From Streptomyces griseicoloratus (lineage in GTDB: Bacteria; Actinomycetota; Actinomycetes; Streptomycetales; Streptomycetaceae): a stretch of 64,000 nt of DNA. Below are positions 54,067-63,393 of this stretch, in pieces. Within the stretch, counting starts at the first letter, position 1, and every line of letters begins with the position of its first letter. Both the position numbers and the translations under genes were made by a program. Location: contig NZ_JACVQF010000215.1 of assembly GCF_014534645.1 (NCBI RefSeq), positions 1 to 64,000 on the forward strand, written 5' to 3'. A model generated the notes under the pieces. That model ran no database searches, had not been told where the DNA came from, and saw only the letters and a program-made list of their open reading frames with translations.

Positions 54067-55056
54067 TCACATCCGGGCGGTCACCATGCGGTGGATCAGG
54101 CGGGCGCCGGCGCGGGCCGTGCGCTGGTCCACGTCGAACTCCGGGTTCAGCTCGGCGATGTCGCAGACCGCGAGCTTGCCGCTCGCCGCCACCCGGTGGC
54201 AGACGCGCTCGACGACGTCCATCGGCACCCCGTAGGCGGCGGGCGCGCTGACGCCCGGTGCGACCGCCGCCGGGAGCACGTCGAGGTCGATGCTCAGGTG
54301 TACGACGTCGCAGCTCGCGAGGAAGTCGACGACGAACCTCTCGGTGCGCGCCAGGTCCGGCAGGCCGCACTCGGTGTCCGGCAGATGGCGCACGCCGAGC
54401 GCGTCCGCGGTGTGGAACAGCCGCTGTGTGTTGCTCGGCTGGCTGATGCCCAGCACCCAGTAGTTGAACTCCCGGCCGTGCCGCTTCTCGTCCTGCGCGA
54501 TCTGCAGGAAGGGCGTGCCGGAGCTGGGCCGGATGTCGTCGCGCAGATCGAAGTGCGCGTCGAGGTTCAGCACCCCGAGCCGCCCGCCCTCGCGCAGCGC
54601 ACGCGTCTGTTCCAGCCCGCAGTAGCTGCCGTACGCGACCTCGTGGCCGCCGCCCAGCACCATCACCGGGTGGCCGCGGTCGACGAGCGCCGCGACCGCG
54701 CGTCCCAGGCGCCGCTGCCCCGCCTCCAGGGCGTCCTCGCCGTCCCCCGTGACCTCGATGTCGCCGGCGTCGAGCGCCCGCAGCGGCTTCGGCAGCGCCA
54801 TCGACGCGAGGGCGCGGCGCAGGGCGTCCGGCCCGTTCGCGGCGCCCTGCCGGCCCTTGTTGCGGCGTACGCCCTCGTCGCTGCGGAAGCCGACGAAGGC
54901 GACGTCCCCCGGTGCCGCCCGCTCCGGATCGAGGTGAACGGCGTTGTGCCAGCGCAGGTTCTCGTCGCCGGGGCCGTCGTCCCGCCCGGTCCACGGCGTG
55001 GCCGGGACGTCCGTGCGGAGGTGCCGGGCCTCCTGGTGCGTCCGCACGGCACTCAC
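54067..55056 (-). CDS. hutG: Formimidoylglutamase (arginase-family HutG)
   Basis: Converts N-formimidoyl-L-glutamate to glutamate and formamide; 329 residues of the ureohydrolase fold. The two-Mn site is clear: [24 protein letters not shown] and [19 protein letters not shown]. The ATG at 55056 overlaps the hutU stop by four bases (ATGA), so the two are coupled. Agmatinase or guanidinobutyrase activity is possible from sequence alone, but the hut context favours HutG. Confidence 0.85.
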   Translation of the reverse strand: MSAVRTHQEARHLRTDVPATPWTGRDDGPGDENLRWHNAVHLDPERAAPGDVAFVGFRSDEGVRRNKGRQGAANGPDALRRALASMALPKPLRALDAGDIEVTGDGEDALEAGQRRLGRAVAALVDRGHPVMVLGGGHEVAYGSYCGLEQTRALREGGRLGVLNLDAHFDLRDDIRPSSGTPFLQIAQDEKRHGREFNYWVLGISQPSNTQRLFHTADALGVRHLPDTECGLPDLARTERFVVDFLASCDVVHLSIDLDVLPAAVAPGVSAPAAYGVPMDVVERVCHRVAASGKLAVCDIAELNPEFDVDQRTARAGARLIHRMVTARM

Positions 55057-56738
55057 GCCGCACCGCCCTCGGTCTCCGTCATCGGGATGCGCACGCCGCG
55101 CTCCTTCGCCACCGCGGCGGCGTGCTCGTAACCGGCGTCGACGTGCCGGATGACGCCCATGCCCGGGTCGTTGGTCAGGACGCGGGCGATCTTGCGGGCC
55201 GCGAGTTCGGTGCCGTCGGCGATGCAGACCTGGCCGGCGTGGATGGAGCGGCCCATGCCGACGCCGCCGCCGTGGTGGATGGAGACCCAGGAGGCTCCGG
55301 ACGCGGTGTTCACCAGGGCGTTGAGCAGCGGCCAGTCGGCGATGGCGTCGGAGCCGTCGAGCATGGCCTCGGTCTCGCGGTAGGGCGAGGCCACGGAGCC
55401 GGAGTCGAGGTGGTCGCGGCCGATGGCGACGGGGGCGGACAGCTCGCCGGAGGCGACCATCTCGTTGAAGCGCAGGCCGGCGCGGTGCCGTTCGCCGTAG
55501 CCCAGCCAGCAGATGCGGGCGGGCAGGCCCTCGAACGCCACGCGCTCGCCGGCCATCTTCAGCCAGCGGTGCAGGTGCTCGTTGTCCGGGAAGAGCTCCA
55601 TGATGGCCTTGTCGGTGGCCTCGATGTCCTTCGGGTCACCGGAGAGGGCGGCCCAGCGGAAGGGGCCGAGGCCCTCCTCGAACAGCGGCCGGATGTGGGC
55701 CGGCACGAAGCCGGGGAAGTCGAACGCCCGCTGGTAGCCGGCCTTGCGGGCCTCGTCGCGGATGGAGTTGCCGTAGTCGAAGACCTCGGCGCCGGCGTCG
55801 AGGAAGCCGACCATCGCCTCGACGTGCCTGGCCATGGAGGCGCGGGAGCGCTCGGTGAAGTCCGCGGGGTCCTTGCGGGCCTGCTCGTGCCACTCCTCGA
55901 CGCTCACGCCGACGGGGAGGTAGGACAGCGGGTCGTGGGCGCTGGTCTGGTCGGTGACGATGTCGATGGGAGCGCCCCGCTCCAGCAGTTCGGGGAAGAC
56001 CTCGGCGGCGTTCCCGACGAGACCGATGGACAGCGGCCTGCGGGCGTCGCGGGCCTCGACGGCGAGGCGGAGGGCGTGGTCGAGGTCGTCGGCGGCGACG
56101 TCGAGGTAGCGGTGGCCGATGCGGCGCTCGATCCGGGTCGGGTCGCAGTCGACGCAGATCGCCACGCCGTCGTTCATGGTGACGGCGAGCGGCTGGGCGC
56201 CGCCCATCCCGCCGAGGCCGGCGGTGAGGGTGATGGTGCCGGCCAGGCTGCCGCCGAACTTCTTGCGGGCGACGGCACCGAAGGTCTCGTACGTGCCCTG
56301 GAGGATGCCCTGGCTGCCGATGTAGATCCAGGAACCGGCCGTCATCTGGCCGTACATGGTCAGGCCCCGGGCCTCCAGCGACCGGAACTCCTCCCAGTTG
56401 GCCCAGTCGCCGACCAGGTTGGAGTTGGCCAGCAGCACGCGCGGCGCCCACTCGTTGGTGCGCATCACGCCGACGGGCTTGCCGGACTGCACCAGCAGCG
56501 TCTCGTCGTCCTTCAGCGTCTTCAGCGTGCGGACGATGGCGTCGTACGCCTCCCGGTTGCGGGCGGCCTTGCCGGTGCCGCCGTAGACGACGAGGTCCTC
56601 GGGGTGCTCGGCGACCTCGGGGTCGAGGTTGTTCATGAGCATCCGCAGGGCGCCTTCCTGCTGCCAGCCCAGGCAGTTCAGTCCGGTGCCGCGCGGGGCG
56701 CGGACGACGCCGGGTGCGTCGGGGGAAACGCTGGTCAT
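55053..56738 (-). CDS. hutU: Urocanate hydratase
   Basis: NAD-dependent hydration of urocanate to imidazolonepropionate, second step of histidine use; 561 residues, normal length. Family landmarks: [22 protein letters not shown] at the N terminus, [18 protein letters not shown]-type segment, [10 protein letters not shown] (NAD site) and the reactive-cysteine segment near GYERHRAG. GAGGAG five bases before the ATG at 56738 sets the start. A 14-bp palindrome lies between it and the GntR gene. Confidence 0.9.
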   Translation of the reverse strand: MTSVSPDAPGVVRAPRGTGLNCLGWQQEGALRMLMNNLDPEVAEHPEDLVVYGGTGKAARNREAYDAIVRTLKTLKDDETLLVQSGKPVGVMRTNEWAPRVLLANSNLVGDWANWEEFRSLEARGLTMYGQMTAGSWIYIGSQGILQGTYETFGAVARKKFGGSLAGTITLTAGLGGMGGAQPLAVTMNDGVAICVDCDPTRIERRIGHRYLDVAADDLDHALRLAVEARDARRPLSIGLVGNAAEVFPELLERGAPIDIVTDQTSAHDPLSYLPVGVSVEEWHEQARKDPADFTERSRASMARHVEAMVGFLDAGAEVFDYGNSIRDEARKAGYQRAFDFPGFVPAHIRPLFEEGLGPFRWAALSGDPKDIEATDKAIMELFPDNEHLHRWLKMAGERVAFEGLPARICWLGYGERHRAGLRFNEMVASGELSAPVAIGRDHLDSGSVASPYRETEAMLDGSDAIADWPLLNALVNTASGASWVSIHHGGGVGMGRSIHAGQVCIADGTELAARKIARVLTNDPGMGVIRHVDAGYEHAAAVAKERGVRIPMTETEGGAA

Positions 56739-56823
56739 GTGCACTCCTCACAGAGGGGTTTGAGCCGTTGCCCCGCCATGACACGGCAGCGGCACAGGCG
56801 GAACCAGCGGCGTCCGCGGGGTT

Positions 56824-56837
56824 TCTCGGATCCGAGA
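56824..56837. promoter_or_regulatory. Palindrome in the hutU / hutC divergent region
   Basis: TCTCGGATCCGAGA is a perfect 14-bp palindrome with no spacer, 85 bp from both gene starts. It is the best candidate operator for the HutC-type regulator, although it does not resemble the TGTATATACA site of Gram-negative HutC. Confidence 0.5.
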
Positions 56838-56921
56838 CGCTTCCGCGCCCCTCGGCATCGGCCTCTTCGTGGGCGGGACGTCTCCCTTAGGATGCGAGGC
56901 GGGTACGGGGCGGCGGAGCGG

Positions 56922-57698
56922 ATGACGAGGACGGTGGGCGGCTTGGTCGTGGATCCGGCGGAACTGGGCCGCTTGTACGAACAGCACTCGGCCGGCTCCA
57001 CTCCCGCGTACCAGCGCGTCAAGGACCTCGTCACCGGGCAGATCGCGGAGGGCCACTGGCGCGAGGACGACGCCCTGCCGTCGGAGAGCCAGTTCGTCGA
57101 GGCGCTCGGCCTGTCCCGGATGACGGTCAACCGCGCCCTGCGCGAGCTGGCCGGCGAGGGCGTCATCCGGCGGGTCATGGGCGTGGGCAGCTTCGTCGCC
57201 CCGAGGAAGGCCAGCTCCGCGCTGCTGGAGGTGCACGACATCGCCGACGAGGTGCGCCACCGCGGCCACCGGTACGAGGCGCGGGTGCTGTCCGTGTGCG
57301 AGGAGCGGGCCGACGAGAAGACCGGCGCGCACCTCGGTCTCGGCGAGGGACGGCCGGTCTTCCACTCGCGGGTGGTGCACTACGAGGACGGGGTGGCGAT
57401 CCAGCTCGAGGACCGGTACGTCAATCCGGCCTTCGCGCCCGGCTATCTGGAGCAGGACTTCACCCGGCAGACGCCGTTCGCGTTCCTCTCCAAGGTCGCG
57501 CCGCTGGGCCGCGGCGAGCACATCGTGGAGGCGGTGCCGGCGTCACCGGAGGAGTGCGCGATCCTCGGCATCGCGCCGTCCGAGCCGTGCCTGCTGATCC
57601 ATCGCCGCACCTGGTCGCGGGACGCGCTCGTCAGCATCGCGCGGCTGCTGCACCCCGGCTCGCGCTACCGCCTGGAGGGCGCGTTCGCCACGCACTGA
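56922..57698 (+). CDS. hutC: GntR-family regulator, HutC-type
   Basis: A 258-residue GntR/HutC regulator: winged helix (residues 35-100, SESQFVEALGLSRMTVNRALREL with wing RVMGVGSFV) and UTRA effector domain (ARVLSVCEERADEKTGAHLGL to LHPGSRYRLEGAF), which in HutC senses urocanate. Divergent from hutU across a palindrome. ATG at 56922 has GGAG four bases before it; an in-frame ATG at 56892 would add ten residues. It converges closely on an IclR gene (3 bp between stops). Confidence 0.8.
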   Translation: MTRTVGGLVVDPAELGRLYEQHSAGSTPAYQRVKDLVTGQIAEGHWREDDALPSESQFVEALGLSRMTVNRALRELAGEGVIRRVMGVGSFVAPRKASSALLEVHDIADEVRHRGHRYEARVLSVCEERADEKTGAHLGLGEGRPVFHSRVVHYEDGVAIQLEDRYVNPAFAPGYLEQDFTRQTPFAFLSKVAPLGRGEHIVEAVPASPEECAILGIAPSEPCLLIHRRTWSRDALVSIARLLHPGSRYRLEGAFATH

Positions 57699-57701
57699 CG
57701 C

Positions 57702-58550
57702 TCAGGCCGCGGCCGCCGCTCCCGTTCCGGTCGCCGGCGCGTGGCCCGAGACGGCCGCGGTGAGCCGTGCGGCGCTCTGCCGCAGGGCGTCCCGGACCTG
57801 TTCCGCGTCGTGCCGGCAGTGGTGGCGGCGCCAGGTGGTGCTGATCGCCGCGATGGGCCGCCCGTTGTGGTCGAACGCCGCCACGCCCATCGAGCAGAAC
57901 CCCTGGGTGACGAGTTCGACCTCCTGCGACCAGCCGCGCTCGCGTTCCCGGTCCAGCTCGCCGATCAGCCCCGGCAGCGTCCGCGGTCCCCTGCCGGTGC
58001 GGGTGGTCAGGTCCCCGGGACGGGGGAAGAGCGCCCGGAGCTGCGCCTCGGAGGTGTGGGCGAGGATGGCGCGCCCGTTGGCGGTGAGGTGGGCGGGCAG
58101 GCGGACGCCGATGTCGGTGACGAGGGCGATGTCGATGTCGCCGGCCCGGCCCGCGGGCGGCCGTTCCTTGAGCAGGTAGACCGTCTCCGCGCCGTGCAGG
58201 ATCCCCAGGTGCGCCGTCTGGCCGAGGCGGCCCGCGAGGGTGCGCAGGACGGGCCGGGCGAGACGTTCCAGGGGCTCGTGGCGCAGATAGGCGGAGCCCA
58301 CCTCGAAGGAGGTGACGCCCAGTCCGTACGCCTGCTCCGCCGGCACGTGGGTGACGAAGCCGCGGTCGGCCAGGACGGTGAGGATGTGGTACGCCGACGA
58401 TCGGGGGATGCCCAGGTCCCGGGCGAGTGTCGCGGCCTGCACCAGCCCGGGGCGCCCGGCGAGGTACACCAGGATGTCCAGCGCCCGGCCGACGGCCGGC
58501 GACGCGCTCGACGACGACAACGCACCGGGTGTCGGCTCGCGTTCACTCAT
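57702..58550 (-). CDS. IclR-family regulator, second hut-region member
   Basis: A 282-residue IclR protein: winged helix LARDLGIPRSSAYHILTVLADRGFV, effector domain with GILHGAETVYLLKERPP and GRPIAAISTTWRR. It is divergent from the amino-acid permease across a clear dyad, and about 35 percent like the hutH-linked IclR by eye. It probably controls the permease. Confidence 0.85.
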   Translation of the reverse strand: MSEREPTPGALSSSSASPAVGRALDILVYLAGRPGLVQAATLARDLGIPRSSAYHILTVLADRGFVTHVPAEQAYGLGVTSFEVGSAYLRHEPLERLARPVLRTLAGRLGQTAHLGILHGAETVYLLKERPPAGRAGDIDIALVTDIGVRLPAHLTANGRAILAHTSEAQLRALFPRPGDLTTRTGRGPRTLPGLIGELDRERERGWSQEVELVTQGFCSMGVAAFDHNGRPIAAISTTWRRHHCRHDAEQVRDALRQSAARLTAAVSGHAPATGTGAAAAA

Positions 58551-58569
58551 CGGACCACCCCTTGACTCT

Positions 58570-58593
58570 CCTGTATAGACAGGAATATACAGG
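58570..58593. promoter_or_regulatory. IclR-type operator in the permease promoter
   Basis: CCTGTATA (58570-58577) and its exact inverse TATACAGG (58586-58593) flank eight bases. The site lies 20 bp from the IclR start and 75 bp before the permease. Confidence 0.65.
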
Positions 58594-58668
58594 CTGCCGT
58601 CCGCCGCCGGGGGCTCGGACCTTCCTTCCGACGCACACCCGAAGAGGCCCGAAGAGGGAGACACTCGT

Positions 58669-60123
58669 TTGCGTACCGACACCGCCGGCCTGAGCAGGGG
58701 GCTCCGTTCCCGGCACATCCGCTTCATCGCCCTCGGCTCCGCGATCGGCACGGGGCTCTTCTACGGCTCCTCCGAGTCCATCAAGGCCGCCGGGCCCGGC
58801 GTGCTCCTGGCCTATCTGATCGGCGGAGCGGCCGTCTTCCTCGTCCTGCGCTCGCTCGGCGAGATGGCCGTGGCCTCGCCGAGCGCCGGCTCCTTCGGCG
58901 AGTACGCGACCAGGCATCTCGGGCCGCTCGCCGGGTTCACCACGGCCTGGACGTACGCGTTCGAGATGGTGATCGTCTGCGTCGCGGACGTCACCGCCGT
59001 CGGCGTCTACATGGGCTTCTGGTTCCCGGACGTGCCGCGCTGGATCTGGGTGCTGGCCGCCGTCCTCCTCGTCGGCGCGCTCAACCTGGTCAGCGTCAAG
59101 GTCTTCGGCGAGCTGGAGTTCTGGCTGTCCCTGGTGAAGATCGTCGCCATCGTCGCGATGATCCTCGTCGGCATCGCCGTGATCGCCTTCGGCCTCGGCA
59201 GCGGCGACGGCCACGCCGGCCTGTCCAACCTGTGGAGCAACGGCGGCTTCTTCGCGGGCGGCGCCGACGGCTTCGTCCTCTCCTTCGCCGTGGTCATGTT
59301 CGCCTTCGGCGGCACCGAGATCATCGGTGTCACGGCGGGTGAGGCCCAGTCCCCGGAGAAGACCATCCCGAGCGCGGTCAACTCCATCCCGCTGCGCATC
59401 ATCCTCTTCTACGTCCTGACACTCGCCGTGATCATGTCGATCAGGCCCTGGCAGAACATCGACTCCTCGGGCAGCCCCTTCGTCGAGATCTTCGCCGGCG
59501 TCGGGCTCAAGTCCGCGGCCGCCGTGCTGAACCTCGTCGTCCTCACCGCCGCCCTGTCGGCGATCAACAGCGACATCTTCGCCGCGGGCCGCACGATGTT
59601 CGGCCTGGCGCAGCGGCGACAGGGCCCAGCGGTCATGCTGCGGCTCACCCGCAACGGCGTGCCGTGGGTGACCACCCTCGTCATGATCGGCGCCCTGCTG
59701 ACCGGCGTGCTGATGAACGTCCTCATGCCCGGCAGGATCTTCCTGGTCATCTCCTCGATCGCGACGTTCGCCACCGTGTGGGTGTGGCTGATGATCCTGC
59801 TCACCCACGTGAAGGCCCGCAGGTCGATGTCCGCCGAGGAGGCGGCGTCCCTGAAGTTCCCCGCGCCCTTGTGGCCCTACGGCCAGATCGCGGCCATCGC
59901 CTTCATGGCCGGGGTCATGGTGTTGCTCGGCTTCCACGAGAACACACGGGTCGCCCTGGTCGTCGGCGCCGTGTGGCTGGCACTCCTCGCGGGCGTGCAC
60001 GCCCTGTGGGTCGGGCCGCGGCGTACCGGCCCGCAGCCGGTGGCCGCAGCGGAAGAGAGGGCGGGCGAGACGCCGGACGCGGACCTGGCGAGTCTGGAGG
60101 GGCCGGCCGGCTCTTCGCGATGA
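58669..60123 (+). CDS. APC-family amino-acid permease, probably histidine
   Basis: A 484-residue membrane permease with 12 TM helices. The APC hallmarks are [20 protein letters not shown] in TM1 and [23 protein letters not shown] accept the TTG at 58669 with GGGAGAC upstream. It is divergent from an IclR regulator and next to hut genes, so histidine or urocanate uptake is the likely task, but other amino acids of the proline/aromatic group are possible. Confidence 0.8.
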   Translation: MRTDTAGLSRGLRSRHIRFIALGSAIGTGLFYGSSESIKAAGPGVLLAYLIGGAAVFLVLRSLGEMAVASPSAGSFGEYATRHLGPLAGFTTAWTYAFEMVIVCVADVTAVGVYMGFWFPDVPRWIWVLAAVLLVGALNLVSVKVFGELEFWLSLVKIVAIVAMILVGIAVIAFGLGSGDGHAGLSNLWSNGGFFAGGADGFVLSFAVVMFAFGGTEIIGVTAGEAQSPEKTIPSAVNSIPLRIILFYVLTLAVIMSIRPWQNIDSSGSPFVEIFAGVGLKSAAAVLNLVVLTAALSAINSDIFAAGRTMFGLAQRRQGPAVMLRLTRNGVPWVTTLVMIGALLTGVLMNVLMPGRIFLVISSIATFATVWVWLMILLTHVKARRSMSAEEAASLKFPAPLWPYGQIAAIAFMAGVMVLLGFHENTRVALVVGAVWLALLAGVHALWVGPRRTGPQPVAAAEERAGETPDADLASLEGPAGSSR

Positions 60124-60203
60124 CGGCCACCGGCGAAACGTCTCCGCCTCGCACCGGCACGCCCCGGCTCAGGACAGGAATCGCCACCCGAGTGCCGGGA
60201 GGC

Positions 60204-61305
60204 TCATGCGGCCGTACCCGCGATCGCGGTCGGGAGTTCGGCGCGGGAGGGGCCCGGATCGCAGTAGTGCGGTGCCTTGCGGCCGAGTTCGGCGACGTTT
60301 TCCGCCAGGGCGGGATCGGTGAACGTCTCCTCGGCGGTGGCCAGCAGCGTGCCGGTGTCCGCGAAGGCGCGCAGCCAGTCCCGGATCCCGCAGCTTCGCG
60401 GTGTCCGGCGCCCTCTTGAAGTGCCAGTCGCGGTCCTCGGTCTCGTACGGGGCAGGGACGTCGCGTATCGCGGCGTCGATCTCGGCGAGCCGGTGCCGGT
60501 CCCACTCCGCCAGTCCCCGCTGCATCGGGGACAGCGAGGCCCGGGTGATCTCGTCGAACCGGAGGGCGAGCTTCTCCGGGTCGCCGGTGCCCTCCGTGCG
60601 CAGGAGATCGCGCAGGAGGGTGGCATGCAGGGCACTCATGGACATGCCCAGGCCGAAGAGGGGGTTCGTGGTCGCCCAGGCGTCACCGATGCTCAGCAGG
60701 CCGGTCGCCACCGGCAGACCGTCGATCACGAACTGCCGGTGCCTGGTCTCCATGCCGGACATGGCCATGATCCCGCTCATCGGCTCGCCCTCCTCGGCCA
60801 GGTGGGCGATGTCGGGGAAGAGCGCCACCGTCCGGTGCCAGGCGCCGGGTTCGCGCAGGGCCCGCAGTGCGCGGTCGCCGCCGGACACCCCCAGGGAGAC
60901 CGCCCACGTTCCGGCGTCGCCCTCGATGGCGACGGTCGACACGGTGTCGTAGTGGGCCACCCGCCACACCGGCCAGTTCGGCAGCCTGCCGTCGGCGGAC
61001 CGGAAGTACCGGGTGCAGGCGAGGAATCCGGCCTCGGTCCGCTCCTCCACCGGCCCGGGGGCGCCGAGATCCCGGAGCATCCGGCCCACGGGCGAGTTCC
61101 GGCCGCCGGCGTCGACGACCAGGTCGGCGTGCACGACGTCACCGCCCCGGGTGAGCACTCCGGCGACATGCGGCCGTCCCGGCACGCGCTCCCGGCCCGT
61201 CAGCAGAGCGGAGACGGCCGTGCAGCGGCGGACGGTCAGCCCCGGGACGCGGGCGGCCACGGCGGTGAGCGCGGCCTCGACGACGGGGCGGCGTGCGGCC
61301 ATCAT
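60204..61305 (-). pseudogene. FAD-dependent monooxygenase/oxidoreductase, truncated and frameshifted
   Basis: The frame from 61305 begins MMAARRPVVEAAL, which in intact relatives lies after an N-terminal FAD domain of about 100-130 residues; no GxGxxG motif exists here. The rest has LVVDAGGRNSPVGR and LSIGDAWATTNPLFGLGMS (the second FAD motif). Near 60381-60392 the frame shifts: the family-typical tail (RDWLRAFADTGTLLA to ELGRKAPHYCDPGPSR) continues in another frame and stops at 60204. Two lesions make it a pseudogene. Confidence 0.8.
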
Positions 61306-62173
61306 GGCGAACTACCGGCGGACCGACACGAGGGAGACCGTCGCCTTCATGACCTGGCTGCGGCTGACCGGGCGGGGCGAGGAGGCCGACGCCGACCCGG
61401 TCGTGTCGGCGGCCTGGGACCACGTCGAGAGCAACGCCCCGCTGCGCCCGGGCGAGCATCTCCTGCTCTGCCGCTTCATGGTGGACCCGGAGACGTACGG
61501 CGGGATCTCCCACGTCGGCCACCTCATGCAGCTGCGCATCTGTGTCGACTGGATCCGGTCCCAGGGGCTGGGCTGGTCCTTCATCCTCAGCCCCGACGCC
61601 ACGCTGTGGTCGCCTCTGATGTCCCACCTGGGGCACCGTCCGGTCTTCGACACACCGTGGGACCGAGAGCGCACCTTCACGATGTTCGCCTGCGACTGGC
61701 GGGTCACCCCGCTGGAGATCTGGTTCGACCGCACCCAGCCGGGAGCCCTCTCCGACAGGCCCGTGACCCCGGCCGCCGACGGGCCGGCCGGGGAGACCCT
61801 GACCCGAACCGGCTTCGACCGGGCGGTCCGGGACGCCCTGCGTGCCCTGCACCACCCCGACGACCTGCGCGCCAACCCGCTGCTGTCCTGCCGTACGGTC
61901 GCCGTCGAGGCCGAGTACGGAAGCACCGATCCGGTGGACTCACCGAGGCGCCTGCTCACCGAGACGGTCGCCGCGCTCCTCGACGAACCCCGTGGCGCCA
62001 AAGCGCACAGGGCCGTGGTGACGGCCTTCCTGGAACGGCCACGCACCCAGGAGGCGTCCGCACAGCGGCTGGGCCTCCCCTACAGCACCTATCCGCGGCA
62101 CCTGGCGCACGGCGTGGAACGGGTGTGCGAGCTGCTGTGGCGCAGGGAGAGGAGCGAGGCGTCATCCGGGTGA
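61304..62173 (+). CDS. Unknown protein with C-terminal sigma-like HTH
   Basis: A 289-residue soluble protein. The N-terminal part begins MANYRRTDTRETVAFMTWLRL and continues with RFMVDPETYGGISHVGH and LGWSFILSPDATLWSPL. The C-terminal 60 residues are TQEASAQRLGLPYSTYPRHLAHGVERV, a sigma-region-4-like helix-turn-helix. This tail also occurs in large Streptomyces ATPase-regulator proteins. Its ATG overlaps the start codon of the FAD pseudogene on the other strand (CATG, 61303-61306). No good ribosome binding site. Function unknown. Confidence 0.6.
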   Translation: MANYRRTDTRETVAFMTWLRLTGRGEEADADPVVSAAWDHVESNAPLRPGEHLLLCRFMVDPETYGGISHVGHLMQLRICVDWIRSQGLGWSFILSPDATLWSPLMSHLGHRPVFDTPWDRERTFTMFACDWRVTPLEIWFDRTQPGALSDRPVTPAADGPAGETLTRTGFDRAVRDALRALHHPDDLRANPLLSCRTVAVEAEYGSTDPVDSPRRLLTETVAALLDEPRGAKAHRAVVTAFLERPRTQEASAQRLGLPYSTYPRHLAHGVERVCELLWRRERSEASSG

Positions 62174-62261
62174 CCGTGCCGGCCGGGGACGGGCCGTTCC
62201 CGGGCACCGGGGACGGCCCCTCCCTGTGGCGGCCGCGTGCACTGCGCGGATTCGCCGGCGT

Positions 62262-63371
62262 TCACCGGCTCGTGTCCTCCCCCAGGGCGATCATCTCGGT
62301 GATCTCCGCGGCACGTGCTGTCTCCTCGGCGGCGAACCGTTCCGCGTCCAGCGCCTCGGCGATCTCGTCGTCCTGGCGCATCAGCCGGTCCAGGTCGCTC
62401 CCCCGTACGTCCCCGTCACACAGCTCGGCGAACGCCTCCCGGACCTCGGGGCTCCACAGCCCGATGTCCCTGAGGCAGGGCGCGATCCGGGAGAACAACG
62501 CCCGGCGGAAGACCCGGAGATGGCCGCTCTCCTCCGCGATGCGGACCGCCGCGGCACGGGGTACGCCGAAGTTCTCCAGCACTTCGGTGCCGCGCAGCCG
62601 GTTGCGCATCAGATGGCAGCCCTCGATGACGAACTCCTCGCGCTCGGCCAGTTCGTTCGCGGTCAGGCCGCGGTAATGGTCGCGCAGGGCGATGCGGCCG
62701 AACGCGACGTGGCGGGCCTCGTCCTGCATGACGTAGGCGAGCAGACGCCGGGGCAGCGGCCGGCGGGTGGTGTCTCTCAGCAGCCCGAACGCCGCCAGCG
62801 CCAGCCCTTCGACGAGGACCTGCATGCCCAGGTACGGCATGTCCCAGCGGGAGTCGCGCAGCGTGTCGTCCAGCAGTGTGCGCAGACTGCCGTTGATCGG
62901 GTAGCTCGAGCCGATCTTCTCCCGCAGGAAGCGGGAGAAGATCTCCACGTGGCGGGCCTCGTCCATGGTCTGGGTCGCCGCGAAGAACTTGGCGTCGAGG
63001 TCGGGCGCGCATTCCACGATGCGGGCCGAGCAGATCATGGCACCCTGCTCACCGTGCAGGAACTGACTGAACTGCCAGGCGGCGAAGTGCCGCCGCAGTT
63101 CGCTTCGCCGCTCGGGCCCCAGGCGTTCCCAGTACGGTGTGCCGTGCAGCGGGAGCGCCTCGTCGGGGGTGCCGAGGGGGTCGGCGGGGTCCACGTCGAG
63201 GTGCCAGTCGATCCGGCGTACGGCGTCCCACTGCCGGTCCTTGCCGCGCTGGTAGAGCGTGAGCAGTCGTTCACGGCCGTCGCCGTACTCCCAGGAGAAG
63301 GTGCTCGCCGCGCCGGCGGGCACGCTCCAGTGCCCGGACGAGGAGGAGGGGGGCGGGGCGGGGGATGTCAT
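62262..63371 (-). CDS. Ferritin-like di-iron oxygenase-type protein
   Basis: A 369-residue helical protein with the di-iron motif pairs of ferritin-like oxygenases: a glutamate in FLHGEQGAM, then ATQTMDEARHVEIFSRFL, LVEGLALAAFGL and YVMQDEARHVAFG. Two ExxH sets at family spacing imply a carboxylate-bridged iron pair. The N terminus is Ser/Pro-rich. It lies 22 bp after an unknown gene on the same strand. AurF-type N-oxygenases and fatty-acid desaturase-like proteins share this fold; the reaction is not clear. Confidence 0.75.
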   Translation of the reverse strand: MTSPAPPPSSSSGHWSVPAGAASTFSWEYGDGRERLLTLYQRGKDRQWDAVRRIDWHLDVDPADPLGTPDEALPLHGTPYWERLGPERRSELRRHFAAWQFSQFLHGEQGAMICSARIVECAPDLDAKFFAATQTMDEARHVEIFSRFLREKIGSSYPINGSLRTLLDDTLRDSRWDMPYLGMQVLVEGLALAAFGLLRDTTRRPLPRRLLAYVMQDEARHVAFGRIALRDHYRGLTANELAEREEFVIEGCHLMRNRLRGTEVLENFGVPRAAAVRIAEESGHLRVFRRALFSRIAPCLRDIGLWSPEVREAFAELCDGDVRGSDLDRLMRQDDEIAEALDAERFAAEETARAAEITEMIALGEDTSR

Positions 63372-63393
63372 GAGCGCTGTCCTCCCTGCGGCA

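Noticed and set aside
51887-55063. 1058-codon minus-strand frame across hutH and hutG
   Set aside because: Shadow running over two real genes on both strands; no domain, Arg-rich.
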